Source: Deltaproteobacteria bacterium (GTDB taxonomy: Bacteria > Bdellovibrionota_C > UBA2361 > JAFLCA01). From it: a DNA stretch of 32,105 nt. Under the pieces are notes generated by a model. The model was not told the DNA's origin. It saw nothing but the letters and a program-made list of their open reading frames with translations, and searched no databases. The stretch spans positions 1 through 32,105 of the forward strand of contig JAFLCA010000016.1 in the NCBI GenBank assembly GCA_017302875.1, in the 5' to 3' direction. Shown here one piece after another: positions 1 to 8,176 of this stretch (position 1 is the first letter of the stretch; every line of letters begins with the position of its first letter). The position numbers were made by a program, and so were the translations under genes.

Positions 1-885
1 GATCTTGCGATCTGCCTTTAACCTTTCCCTAGTTTTGTGAAAGTACCGTGGCAGATCTTCAAAAACGTACGCTTCATTGAAGTATCCTAAAAACTTCTGA
101 ACAGTGGCTATACTGAGTGCGCCTTCGAGCGCTCTTTCGAGGCTGCGGGCGCTGAATCGCGACGCCACCGAATTGATTAGAAGCATCATTAAGGATCGCA
201 CCTGAGTTGAGCTTCTAATCCTGTAACGATTAATGATGTCGTTCAGTACAATAGAGTCCAACAACGTTTTTAAATAATCCCTCGGATCAATTTGACTGAG
301 GTTGATTTCGGGGAACCCCCCTTGTTCAAGGTATTTTTGGAATAGCGCCTGGTCCTGGTGACCGGCCTCACCTGTCGGCAATGTTCGAAGATACTGAGGG
401 ACTCCTACGAACTCTCTAAAGCTAAAGGGAAACAATTCCGTCTGTAAAAAACGTCCGGTTAATGATGTGGCGAGCTCCTTACTTAGGAGTTTGGAGTTCG
501 ATCCTGTGATAAGTATATTCTTTCCCCGACGATGTAATTTGTTTATCCATTTTTCCCAACCATCTAAACTTTGTATCTCATCAAAAAAATAAAAGTCGAC
601 GGCACCATAGACTTCATTAACAGCGTCGAAAAGACCGTCCCCGTCAATTGGTTGCGGCAATGAATTATCCTCGAGATTGAGATACGCAAAGTTTAGTCCC
701 TTGAGCACTTGAAAGGTGAGGACTGACTTACCGGCGCGCCGTGGGCCCGTGATAACCTTGACCAATTCCGAGCTCAACTGTCCCTTCAGCTTTGAGCTCT
801 GTTCCCGCACGATCGTCTCTTTGGAAATCAGGAGGTCACGCTCTGCCTTTTGAGCCTGAACCAGATTGATTAATTTGCTATTCAT
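1..885 (-). CDS. AAA ATPase of the DUF4143 family, 3' end cut by window edge
   Basis: The reading frame starts at ATG 885-883 and stays open to base 1, giving 295 residues with no stop. Seen: Walker A GPRRAGKS at about residues 47-54, Walker B FYFFDEIQ at 98-105, a sensor-like ITGSN at 126-130, then LTGR. This is the usual order of the AAA_14 domain. The part after about residue 200 (SIVLNDIINRYRI onward) matches the start of the C-terminal DUF4143 region, which is cut off here. Family members are about 380-450 residues, so roughly a quarter is missing only because of the window edge. No clear Shine-Dalgarno sequence precedes the ATG and the upstream bases are AT-rich. The gene is visibly poorer in G+C than the genes to its right, which fits horizontal gain; this family is scattered in accessory regions. 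Its biochemical role is poorly known. Confidence 0.88.
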   Translation of the reverse strand, partial: MNSKLINLVQAQKAERDLLISKETIVREQSSKLKGQLSSELVKVITGPRRAGKSVLTFQVLKGLNFAYLNLEDNSLPQPIDGDGLFDAVNEVYGAVDFYFFDEIQSLDGWEKWINKLHRRGKNILITGSNSKLLSKELATSLTGRFLQTELFPFSFREFVGVPQYLRTLPTGEAGHQDQALFQKYLEQGGFPEINLSQIDPRDYLKTLLDSIVLNDIINRYRIRSSTQVRSLMMLLINSVASRFSARSLERALEGALSIATVQKFLGYFNEAYVFEDLPRYFHKTRERLKADRKI

Positions 886-1160
886 ATTAAACAATATACG
901 CAATATTGATTATTTTACAAGTTCAATTTCAGGACCATATCCAACTAGCTTAATTTACTAACTATAAGTTCCTTAGCATCAGTCGAAAAATGAGCGTGAC
1001 TCCGCCATTTTCGGACCTTTAGGTCCGAAACTTCCCGGTTGTCTCCGGAATTCAATCTCAGCAACATTTGAACGTGCAGACACGCCTGTCTCGGGAGAGG
1101 ACCCCCTCCGCTAAAGCTCCGGCGGGGCAAGCTGTGTCGCTCCGCGCAGATACTCGAAAG
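886..1160. other. Intergenic stretch with 22-bp palindrome
   Basis: No gene is supported here. A perfect palindrome lies at 1009-1030: arms TTTCGGACCT and AGGTCCGAAA around a TT centre. A second imperfect stem lies at 1102-1127 (CCCC-T-CCG against CGG-C-GGGG), just downstream of the membrane-protein gene that stops at 1161. It could be a terminator for that gene, but no T-run follows. A 61-codon minus frame at 945-1130 crosses the palindrome and does not look like a protein. Confidence 0.5.
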
Positions 1161-1667
1161 CTACGAACCTCTCACCCAATCTTCCCACTTCGGAAACAAG
1201 CTCGCGATGAGCAGTACTGAAACCCCGCTATAGGGCAGAATGGCGTCAGGAACTTTTGTGAGCATGGCGTTGCACATTCCTATGATCGCCACAGCCTCGC
1301 TCACTGCTAACGCGATAACAAAGGTCGGAAACATACGCTTAATAGCTTCGGCCGAAACTTCGCTGCGTGATTCAGCGAACGAAGACCGAACCGCATCCCC
1401 CTGCTGAGGCTTTGATTGGGTTAGCCCGAAAGGTCTTCCGGAAATGAGCCGTGAGCGCACCCAAAAAGCTCCAACAGCAATGAGAACAGCATTCAATTGC
1501 AACATAGATTCGACTTGACTGTTGCCAGAATGAGCGGCGGAAAGCTGCTGGGCGACGGAATAACAGATGAGGGTCATTACTGCGACGCTGGTAAGCATCG
1601 CACCCCAAACTACCAGACTAACGGCTTTAAGTTGCTTACTGCTCTGCTGGGTGGGGGTCTGAGTCAT
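1161..1667 (-). CDS. Hypothetical four-helix membrane protein
   Basis: I do not recognise a family. From ATG 1667 the product is 168 residues. Four hydrophobic segments are visible: around LVVWGAMLTSVAVMTLICYS, LNAVLIAVGAFWV, FVIALAVSEAVAIIGMC and ILPYSGVSVLLIASLFP. A polar, charged stretch rich in Ser/Glu lies between helices 2 and 3. The start is chosen because GGAG sits 8 bases upstream of this ATG. A longer frame back to 1739 adds 24 residues but has no ribosome-binding site. The third helix, with its SEAVAIIGM pattern, faintly recalls the hairpin helices of ATP-synthase c-like proteins, but this is not enough for a call. It lies 146 bp downstream of the kynureninase stop on the same strand. 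Confidence 0.6.
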   Translation of the reverse strand: MTQTPTQQSSKQLKAVSLVVWGAMLTSVAVMTLICYSVAQQLSAAHSGNSQVESMLQLNAVLIAVGAFWVRSRLISGRPFGLTQSKPQQGDAVRSSFAESRSEVSAEAIKRMFPTFVIALAVSEAVAIIGMCNAMLTKVPDAILPYSGVSVLLIASLFPKWEDWVRGS

Positions 1668-1813
1668 GAGATAGGCTCCGATGTTTGATTCAGTCTGTGC
1701 AGTAATGCACAGGAGCGCGGCTTCACAGGTGACCGCCAACGCCAGTATAGGGAGGAAACCCGAATTTTCGTAGGAAATTATTTTTCGGCTGCCTGCCTGC
1801 TGGCTAGCGCTTC

Positions 1814-3124
1814 TTATAGCGCAGTTGCAGCCAATATTTCGTGCAGTCGCTTTCCGAAGTGATGAATCTGCTCAGCGGAAACCCATAAAGGCACAACCGA
1901 GATACGCACCACGCTATCACCGCGTGCATCAACGATGAAGCCTTCGTCACACAGCGCTTTCTCAATCTCCACAGCCTTACCCTGCACAAAAAGCGAAAGC
2001 ATCGCACCGTGCTCCTTCGGATCCGCAGGGGTAATGATTTCAAATACCGTAGGCATCTTCTCATGGATAGCGCTTACCGTTGCGTGAAGGAATTGCCACA
2101 GATCCTCTCTACGCTGCCAAAGGGCGTCTAAGGATCCTCCGTTATTGCGCGCCGACTCGACGAATACATCAAGACCACCTAATGCAGCGGCTGCTGAGAA
2201 GAGCGGCGGATTGCTAAGAGCAAAGCGCGATGCACGCAGCACAGGCTCAAACTCATGCTGCATTTTAAATCTGGTGTCAGGATCGTTGCCCCACCACGCG
2301 CCAAGGTGCACCAGCTCGGGATTCATGACATGCCGCTCATGGATCCAGGCATGTCCCCCATCTCCGGCCCCACCATTCAGATATTTATATCCACACCCGA
2401 TGGCGAAATCCGTACCCCAGTCATGCAGTTTAAGAGGAATATTCCCCGAGGCATGCGCCAAATCGAATCCAACTTTACAGCCTTTGGCTTGCGCGGCAGC
2501 CGTAATCTTCTCGATATCCAGCACCTGCCCCGAAACGAACTGAACAGCACCGAAAAACACCAGTGCTGTTTTTTCTCCGTGGTTTTCGATTGCGGCAAGA
2601 ATGTCTTCAGTGCGAAGCGTGTGCTCACCACTGCGAGGCGACACCTCCACAATGCATTCCTGGGGAGAAAGATCGCGCACGCGCAGGTGGGTTTGCACGC
2701 CATAGCGATCAGATGGGAACGCACCTCCTTCCATGATCACGAGTTTTCTGTCACCTTCCGGACGATAAAATGCTTGCATCATCACATGAAGATTGACGCT
2801 CAAAGAATTCATTAATACGACTTCTCTCTCAGTTCCTCCGGTGAGAAGTTTGAGCCCCGGAATCGCCTCTTCATCAATTCGGTACCAGGGCGATTGCCCC
2901 TCGAAATGTCCCCGTATGCCACGCTCCCGCCAGGAAGAAATAGCATCGTTGAGTCGTTGACCGGATTGACGCGGCATCAGACCGAGTGAGTGGCCAAGGA
3001 AATAGGCCTGTGAGGGATCCGGTGAGCCTTCTGCTATCTTTGGCAAATTAAAGGAATTTTCCGGTCCGATAAGGGTGGAGGTGGAATCAAGGTGACGCGC
3101 GGCGTCGAGGTCAACTGCTTGCAT
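1814..3124 (-). CDS. kynU: Kynureninase
   Basis: PLP enzyme of fold type I that cleaves kynurenine to anthranilate and alanine in tryptophan breakdown or NAD/anthranilate supply. The product is 436 residues, the normal family length. Seen: GHSLGLMP near residues 44-51, the cofactor-binding Asp and His in DLAHASGN (221-228), and the Schiff-base lysine in CGYKYLNGG (K247), preceded by the kynureninase-type HDWGTDFA. The C-terminal half carries LGAWWGN and LRASRFALSNPP, also typical. The start ATG 3122-3124 has AGGAG about 4-5 bases upstream. No other kynurenine-pathway gene (tryptophan dioxygenase, formamidase) is in the window, so the pathway context is unknown. It follows the histidine kinase on the same strand after 132 bp. 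Confidence 0.95.
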   Translation of the reverse strand: MQAVDLDAARHLDSTSTLIGPENSFNLPKIAEGSPDPSQAYFLGHSLGLMPRQSGQRLNDAISSWRERGIRGHFEGQSPWYRIDEEAIPGLKLLTGGTEREVVLMNSLSVNLHVMMQAFYRPEGDRKLVIMEGGAFPSDRYGVQTHLRVRDLSPQECIVEVSPRSGEHTLRTEDILAAIENHGEKTALVFFGAVQFVSGQVLDIEKITAAAQAKGCKVGFDLAHASGNIPLKLHDWGTDFAIGCGYKYLNGGAGDGGHAWIHERHVMNPELVHLGAWWGNDPDTRFKMQHEFEPVLRASRFALSNPPLFSAAAALGGLDVFVESARNNGGSLDALWQRREDLWQFLHATVSAIHEKMPTVFEIITPADPKEHGAMLSLFVQGKAVEIEKALCDEGFIVDARGDSVVRISVVPLWVSAEQIHHFGKRLHEILAATAL

Positions 3125-3256
3125 AGGACTCCTAAACAGCTAAGGCCAACAAAGGCGCATGCTAGATCAGCTGCGTGCCGAAGTCATTAATTTCTGTTGA
3201 GTCCCACCAACTGAGGGGCGAAGACAGGGGATAAGAGATGGCCACCGCTGGAAATT

Positions 3257-5176
3257 TCAGGGGCCAGGTACCACGGCTGGCCCGACAACTCGGGACACCG
3301 CGCCAAGTAGCTCGGACGGCTCTACCGGCTTTGAAAGATGTAGATGGAAGCCTGCCTCTAAAGCGGCGGTACGATCCTCTTGTCGAGCGTATGCGGATAG
3401 CGCAATGGCGGGAATGGTGCCTTTCTGCTCAGACGGTAGCTTGCGCACTCTTCGAATAAACTGAAATCCATCCTCATGCGGCATACCAATATCAGAAATA
3501 ATTACGTTGAAAGCTTGTTGGGACAATAACTCCAGTCCCTCCGCCGCAGAGGAAGCCGTTAAGACCCGTGCGCCTTTTTCTTCGAGCAAGCCCTTGACGA
3601 GGCCGCGTGAGTCTTCCTCATCATCTACTACGAGAACAAGCAGGCCTCCCAACGAGCTTACTTCTCCAAATTCACCAGCAGCAGGCAATTCTAATTCTCC
3701 CTCCGTAGCCCCATGCAAATCTCGCTTGAAGACCGGAATCGGCAAGGAAAGGGTAAAAGTAGCCCCTTTCCCCTCACCTTCGCTGCGCACCTCAACGCGT
3801 CCGCCATGCAGTTCGACAAGCTGTTTAACTATGGATAAGCCGAGCCCCAGCCCGCCGTGCTGACGAGTGCTGGATGAGTCAGCCTGACTGAAACGATCAA
3901 AAATGTGCGGAATAAAGTCGGGGCTGATGCCCTTCCCGGTATCGCTGACCATAATTTCGATATGGGTCTGGGTGCGATGAGCGTGAATACGAACTGTTCC
4001 ACCGGCCGGGGTGAACTTAACTGCATTTACAAGCAGATTCCAGATCATCTGCTTGAGGCGATTGGCATCCGCTCGTACCTCTTCGGCACGACTCTCCACC
4101 GTGGATTCTAGGTGAATTTCTTTCGCCTGCGCAGCAGGCGCCACACTCTCGACAGCCTCCTGAATAACGGTGGGAACACTAACGTCCTTGATATCCAAGC
4201 GCAGCATTCCCGACATTATTCGATTCATATCGAGCAAGTCTTCAATAATGCGCGCCTGACTTCGCGCGTTGCGCTCAACAATAGTCAGCCCCTCCTTCAA
4301 TTTTTCGGGATCGCTCTGACGACGCGCAAGAAACGCCCAGCCGAGTATCGCGTTCAAAGGTGTGCGCAGTTCGTGCGAGAGGGTGGCTAGAAATTGGTCC
4401 TTCATGCGATTTGCTTGCTCGACTTGACGACGTGCGATCTGCTCGCGCCCCAATAGGACGCTGATCTCTTCCGCGAGCTTTTTGTAGCGAATTTCACTTT
4501 CTAGAATCGCGTCTTGATGGCGCTTCTGTGCCGTAATATCACGGGCAATTTTGGCAGCGCCCACAATTCGGCCACTACTATTCTTGATAGGAGAAGTGGA
4601 AATGGAAACGTTCTTGCGAGCGCCGTCTTTCGTTACCCGTTCCGTAAGAAGATGGTCGACGCGCTGACCACGTGAAATTGCCGCTAAAATTTCACGCTCA
4701 TCATTCTGTAATTCCGGCGGAATGATCGTATTAATTGATTTGCCGATAATCTCTTCAGCCGTATAGCCAAATATTCTTTCTGCCGCAGGATTCCAACTTC
4801 GAATAATGCCCTCCAAGGACTTTGTGACAATGGCATCATCGGAGTGTTTAATGATGGCGTTAAGATGCTGGCGACTCATGCCAAGATCACTCTCGATTTT
4901 CTCTTGCCAAAGAAATGAACGCGCAATGAGAATCAGACCAGCAAGGAAAAACATCGAGACACTGACTGCGAGCCACTCATTCCAGGGACTGAGCGCGTGC
5001 ACGGTCGGCTCACCGATGCCTCCAGAGAAAGTAATGATCCGACGAGTCAGCATGATCACAAGTCCGCCGATAACGCAGATCCAACCGAGGCGTGCCCTCG
5101 AAAACTGTAAGAGATACACCGCCACTGCAATCGTAGCGATTTGAGCGAGAAGACCAAGGCCGATAAGTAACAACAT
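3257..5176 (-). CDS. Membrane-bound PAS hybrid sensor histidine kinase with receiver domain
   Basis: A 639-residue signalling protein. Order of parts, numbered from ATG 5176: hydrophobic segments at about 1-25, 28-44 and 68-87; PAS domain with PAC tail at about 100-215 (IIRSWNPAAERIFGYTAEE, then GRIVGAAKIARDI); a short coiled linker; HisKA with the H-box FLATLSHELRTPLNAI (phospho-His at 268); HATPase with the N-box IWNLLVNAVKFTP, DTGKGI and GGLGLGLSIVKQL; then a C-terminal receiver with acidic pocket VVDDEED, phospho-Asp in ISDIGMP (about 562) and the conserved Lys in LSKP. All phosphotransfer residues are intact. The frame extends to a GTG at 5200, but neither start has a good ribosome site and the ATG is preferred. 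No separate response regulator is adjacent. The trailing receiver suggests a phosphorelay or self-contained regulation. The signal sensed is unknown. Confidence 0.92.
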   Translation of the reverse strand: MLLLIGLGLLAQIATIAVAVYLLQFSRARLGWICVIGGLVIMLTRRIITFSGGIGEPTVHALSPWNEWLAVSVSMFFLAGLILIARSFLWQEKIESDLGMSRQHLNAIIKHSDDAIVTKSLEGIIRSWNPAAERIFGYTAEEIIGKSINTIIPPELQNDEREILAAISRGQRVDHLLTERVTKDGARKNVSISTSPIKNSSGRIVGAAKIARDITAQKRHQDAILESEIRYKKLAEEISVLLGREQIARRQVEQANRMKDQFLATLSHELRTPLNAILGWAFLARRQSDPEKLKEGLTIVERNARSQARIIEDLLDMNRIMSGMLRLDIKDVSVPTVIQEAVESVAPAAQAKEIHLESTVESRAEEVRADANRLKQMIWNLLVNAVKFTPAGGTVRIHAHRTQTHIEIMVSDTGKGISPDFIPHIFDRFSQADSSSTRQHGGLGLGLSIVKQLVELHGGRVEVRSEGEGKGATFTLSLPIPVFKRDLHGATEGELELPAAGEFGEVSSLGGLLVLVVDDEEDSRGLVKGLLEEKGARVLTASSAAEGLELLSQQAFNVIISDIGMPHEDGFQFIRRVRKLPSEQKGTIPAIALSAYARQEDRTAALEAGFHLHLSKPVEPSELLGAVSRVVGPAVVPGP

Positions 5177-5400
5177 GAACGTTCTACTTGCCGATAGCAC
5201 TTAGGAGTGCGGTGAGTGTCATCTTGCAACTTAGCGGCTGCTTTGTCGCTAGGGAAGAGTGCCCAGTCAAGGCAAGCGAATGCAGACTAGGAAACCTAAT
5301 CTCCAAAGTTCAAAAAAAGGAGAGATGCCGGGCAGCTGGACCGATTTTGACGGTCTGGGATGCGATATGAGCGAAATCATAGTGCATCAGCGCACTGGCT

Positions 5401-6822
5401 TTAGGCGATATCATCTCCGCGCCGTACCCAGGTTTTGTCGCGTTCTCGAAAGAAAGCCTGGCGATGCAGGATCGAAAGGATGACGGATTTTTCAAAGAAG
5501 GGGAAAAGCGCTTCGACTTCTGCCTGCAAATCTTCATCACTCTTCGGTAGCGCCGCAATCACGGCGGTTATCGTCATCTGAAGAGCCGAGGGAGACTTAC
5601 TCCAGTAGCTACTTAAATCCTCACCAAAAACGATGGGATGTCGTGCGCCGGTTGAACTCAAGAGCACTTGGCAAATTCCAATTTGGAATTCTTCATCCAA
5701 AAGCGGTTCGCGGAAAATTTCAATTAACTTTTCAGACCCGATGCCGGGGCCGCGCAAGGCTATTTCCCAATAGCTTCGAAGCTCAGATGCGACCGCAGAG
5801 ACGAGTTTGTCCAGCTTCTTATAGGCAATGTCACTGCGCGTCAGAACTTCATTGCGATCGATAGAAAGAAGTTGGGCCACCAAATCTTCGTGGAACTCTT
5901 GCAAAAACCAAGCAGCGAGAAATTCAAGCGGCAGCAATTTTTTTGGAATTTCCCGCAACAATTTCGCGAGTGGACCTATGCTCATTGTGGCGCGGCCGAC
6001 CTGATACTCATAAAGACGCAACAGCATCACCGCGTGGCGCGGCACCTTCACGTCACTTGCTTGCCACAAGAGCGCTGCGGGCGCTAACACATCGCGCTCG
6101 GAAACTTCTGGGCGCGGCGGCAAAGAATTTCCTGCCGAAGGAGCTGTCTCGGCCTCCGGGATTGGTTGTGACAGAGCCCTTTCAACTGCTGCCAAGATCC
6201 CCTGAATCTTGGGGATACCAAAGGATCGCTTCTCAAGAAGGGCGCGCACCTTCATTTCGCTGAACTGCCGGAAGGTCAGGGATTCCTCAAACGGGGCAGA
6301 GACCAGCGTGCGATCCCAGTAGTCTCCGAGTCGATTGTCGGCGAGATCTTCAAAGCGCGGAGAGAGGCGCAGCTTGCGAATCGCTGTTTCTAGTTTTTCT
6401 TCCGCCTCGACACTGCCCATGGCTATCGATTGCGAAGCGATCGGCTTTGCCTTGTCGCCGACCGCTCGTAAGTGCGGCAACGAGAATACCTTGGCTTTAA
6501 CGGGTGGCGCGGTGACTGCGGGATCACCTTGCAACTTGAAGAAGATCTCAGCCAGACGCTTAACACCGCTAGTAGTGAGCTTTCCGGATTTGCATATTTT
6601 TACGACTCCAGAATCGACCAATTCCTCGAGTGTTTTGGAAGCGAGTGGCTTAAGTCCGCTGGCTGGACCTTTGATAAACTGATCGAGCGACAGCGTTTTG
6701 ACGAGATCGTAGCGAGCAGACGTTTTAAAGTTATCAATTGCCACGCCAAGGGCTCGCAACTGGGCTTCCTGCAAGGAGGATTTCCAACGCCGAAGTTCCT
6801 TAATTTCATCATCGCCAATCAT
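5401..6822 (-). CDS. Hypothetical 473-residue protein, third gene of the Clp-like operon
   Basis: Family not recognised. The sequence is soluble, with no signal peptide or membrane segment, and reads as mostly helical. Residues 1-120 alternate charged helices with a short segment LVDSGVVKICKSGKLTTSGVKRLAEIF that could be a small winged-helix or HEAT-like unit. A Pro/Ala/Glu-rich linker lies around residues 225-245 (PIPEAETAPSAGNSLPPRPE). The C-terminal half is Leu-rich (KLLPLEFLAAWFLQEFHEDL, EALFPFFEKSVILSILHRQ) and looks like an interaction surface. It starts 55 bp after the aminotransferase-like stop, on the same strand and with no terminator between, so co-transcription with the unfoldase is likely. 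No good Shine-Dalgarno sequence precedes ATG 6822. Function unknown; an adaptor or substrate-related role for the Clp-like ATPase is only a guess. Confidence 0.75.
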   Translation of the reverse strand: MIGDDEIKELRRWKSSLQEAQLRALGVAIDNFKTSARYDLVKTLSLDQFIKGPASGLKPLASKTLEELVDSGVVKICKSGKLTTSGVKRLAEIFFKLQGDPAVTAPPVKAKVFSLPHLRAVGDKAKPIASQSIAMGSVEAEEKLETAIRKLRLSPRFEDLADNRLGDYWDRTLVSAPFEESLTFRQFSEMKVRALLEKRSFGIPKIQGILAAVERALSQPIPEAETAPSAGNSLPPRPEVSERDVLAPAALLWQASDVKVPRHAVMLLRLYEYQVGRATMSIGPLAKLLREIPKKLLPLEFLAAWFLQEFHEDLVAQLLSIDRNEVLTRSDIAYKKLDKLVSAVASELRSYWEIALRGPGIGSEKLIEIFREPLLDEEFQIGICQVLLSSTGARHPIVFGEDLSSYWSKSPSALQMTITAVIAALPKSDEDLQAEVEALFPFFEKSVILSILHRQAFFRERDKTWVRRGDDIA

Positions 6823-6877
6823 GGCGGGAATTTTCGGCTAAATGCGCTTCTGGAGCAAGAGAGTTCGGCAAGCGCCC

Positions 6878-8161
6878 CTATGGTGCGGCAGAGACTCCAG
6901 ATTTGGCAGCCCTCGGACGTGCCGGGAGTTTGATATTCTCATCCCAACGCGGCGCCTCCCAGCCCTTAAACGAACGTAGTAGAGACAGGGCCTGCGCATA
7001 CTCCCGTGGGGTTCCTATCATCCCGAAGGCAAGTCGAACCCAGCCTTCCTGTCCATAATCTATGCCCGGACGAACCGTAATGCCGGTTTCGCGAGCAAGG
7101 GAAACCGCCAACTGCGCGCTGTCGGTCGCCCCTGTCTTGATCCATTTGAAGGGGCCAGCATAGCCAACGATTGACTCAATTCCGGGCACTCTGGTGAGCG
7201 CGTCTTGGAGATCCGCATCACGTGAACGCAGCGCCGGAATCAACTTGGAAAAATGGGCTTCGCGCTCCCGCAGTGCCGCGCAAGCCACCTCCTGCGCACG
7301 CGCCGACCCGCTGGGGTTAATCACCCCCTGCAGAACCCCGATATCTCGCACTAACTCTTTGGGCCCAATTATGTACCCCACTCTGAGATCCGCGAGCGAG
7401 AAGGCCTCAGAGAATGTACCCAACGTTATCGTACTGCGTAAGGAAAGATTCTTAAGCGGCTGAATGTCAGGACGTAAGTCAAAGGATGAAAATGTCTCGT
7501 CGATGACGACCCATCCACCGTGCTCACGCGCCATTTTCTCAATGCGGTTAACGCAAGCATTCTCAAGCGTTGTCGCAGTCGGATTATTGGGGAGCGTACA
7601 AACTGCCATTCGGGCTCCCGACTTCCAAGCCGTCTCAAGCAGAGGAAGCGAAGGCTCGAAGTCATTGTCCTGCTGGAGGGGAACACGGGTGATGTGAGTG
7701 CCACGATTGCGCAACGCGCCAAGATAGTTCGGAAAGCACGGCGGCATAACGATCACACTCTCCTCGGGACGCACAAGCGCATTCACCGTCAGATTGAAGG
7801 CCGCACTTGCCCCTGAGGTGATTAGAACATTCTCACTGGTGATGCGCTCCGCATAGAGGTTGCGCCGCCAATTTGCAATTTCCTGGCGCAGCTCTGGAAG
7901 TCCACAGGCTGGGCCAAGTTCCCAGGCTGAGTAGCGAGACTTTCGCGCACCCTCCATTAGCTCAACCGCCGGAAGCGGAGGCGGCGTATTAATTAAACTC
8001 TTGTCCATGCGGAATACAGGGTGCTGGTGAGCTTGGCGACGCTGTACAATCTCTTCAATCTGGGGGGCTGCTGCTGGCGTTAAAGGAGCAATCGCCTCTG
8101 AAACGGGAAGACTCCTTTCGGTCGCACTTCCGACGCTGCTCTTCTGCGGGAATTTATTCAT
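6878..8161 (-). CDS. Aminotransferase class I/II-like protein lacking the catalytic lysine
   Basis: A 427-residue protein with the full fold-type-I aminotransferase layout. Seen: the phosphate-binding region SGASAAF (about 116-122), PPCFPNY (140-146), the substrate/cofactor Asn in PNNPT (191-195), the pyridine-binding Asp in VVIDETFSSF (D221), and the carboxylate-binding Arg in GWVRLAFGM (R376). In the motif that normally reads SFSKAFSLAGLRVGY, the sequence is TFSEAFSLADLRVGY: residue 252 is Glu (codon GAG, bases 7408-7406), so the lysine that forms the Schiff base with PLP is absent. The flanking motif is otherwise well kept, so this is not a misread frame. An ordinary transaminase mechanism is therefore unlikely. 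The first 35 or so residues are a Ser/Pro/Ala-rich extension. GAGG lies 7 bases before the ATG, and the gene begins 15 bp after the Clp-like stop. Confidence 0.85.
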   Translation of the reverse strand: MNKFPQKSSVGSATERSLPVSEAIAPLTPAAAPQIEEIVQRRQAHQHPVFRMDKSLINTPPPLPAVELMEGARKSRYSAWELGPACGLPELRQEIANWRRNLYAERITSENVLITSGASAAFNLTVNALVRPEESVIVMPPCFPNYLGALRNRGTHITRVPLQQDNDFEPSLPLLETAWKSGARMAVCTLPNNPTATTLENACVNRIEKMAREHGGWVVIDETFSSFDLRPDIQPLKNLSLRSTITLGTFSEAFSLADLRVGYIIGPKELVRDIGVLQGVINPSGSARAQEVACAALREREAHFSKLIPALRSRDADLQDALTRVPGIESIVGYAGPFKWIKTGATDSAQLAVSLARETGITVRPGIDYGQEGWVRLAFGMIGTPREYAQALSLLRSFKGWEAPRWDENIKLPARPRAAKSGVSAAP

Positions 8162-8176
8162 CGTGATTCCTCGGGA

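Noticed and set aside
945..1130. 61-codon minus frame
   Set aside because: It crosses a perfect palindrome, has no ribosome site and its residue mix is not protein-like.
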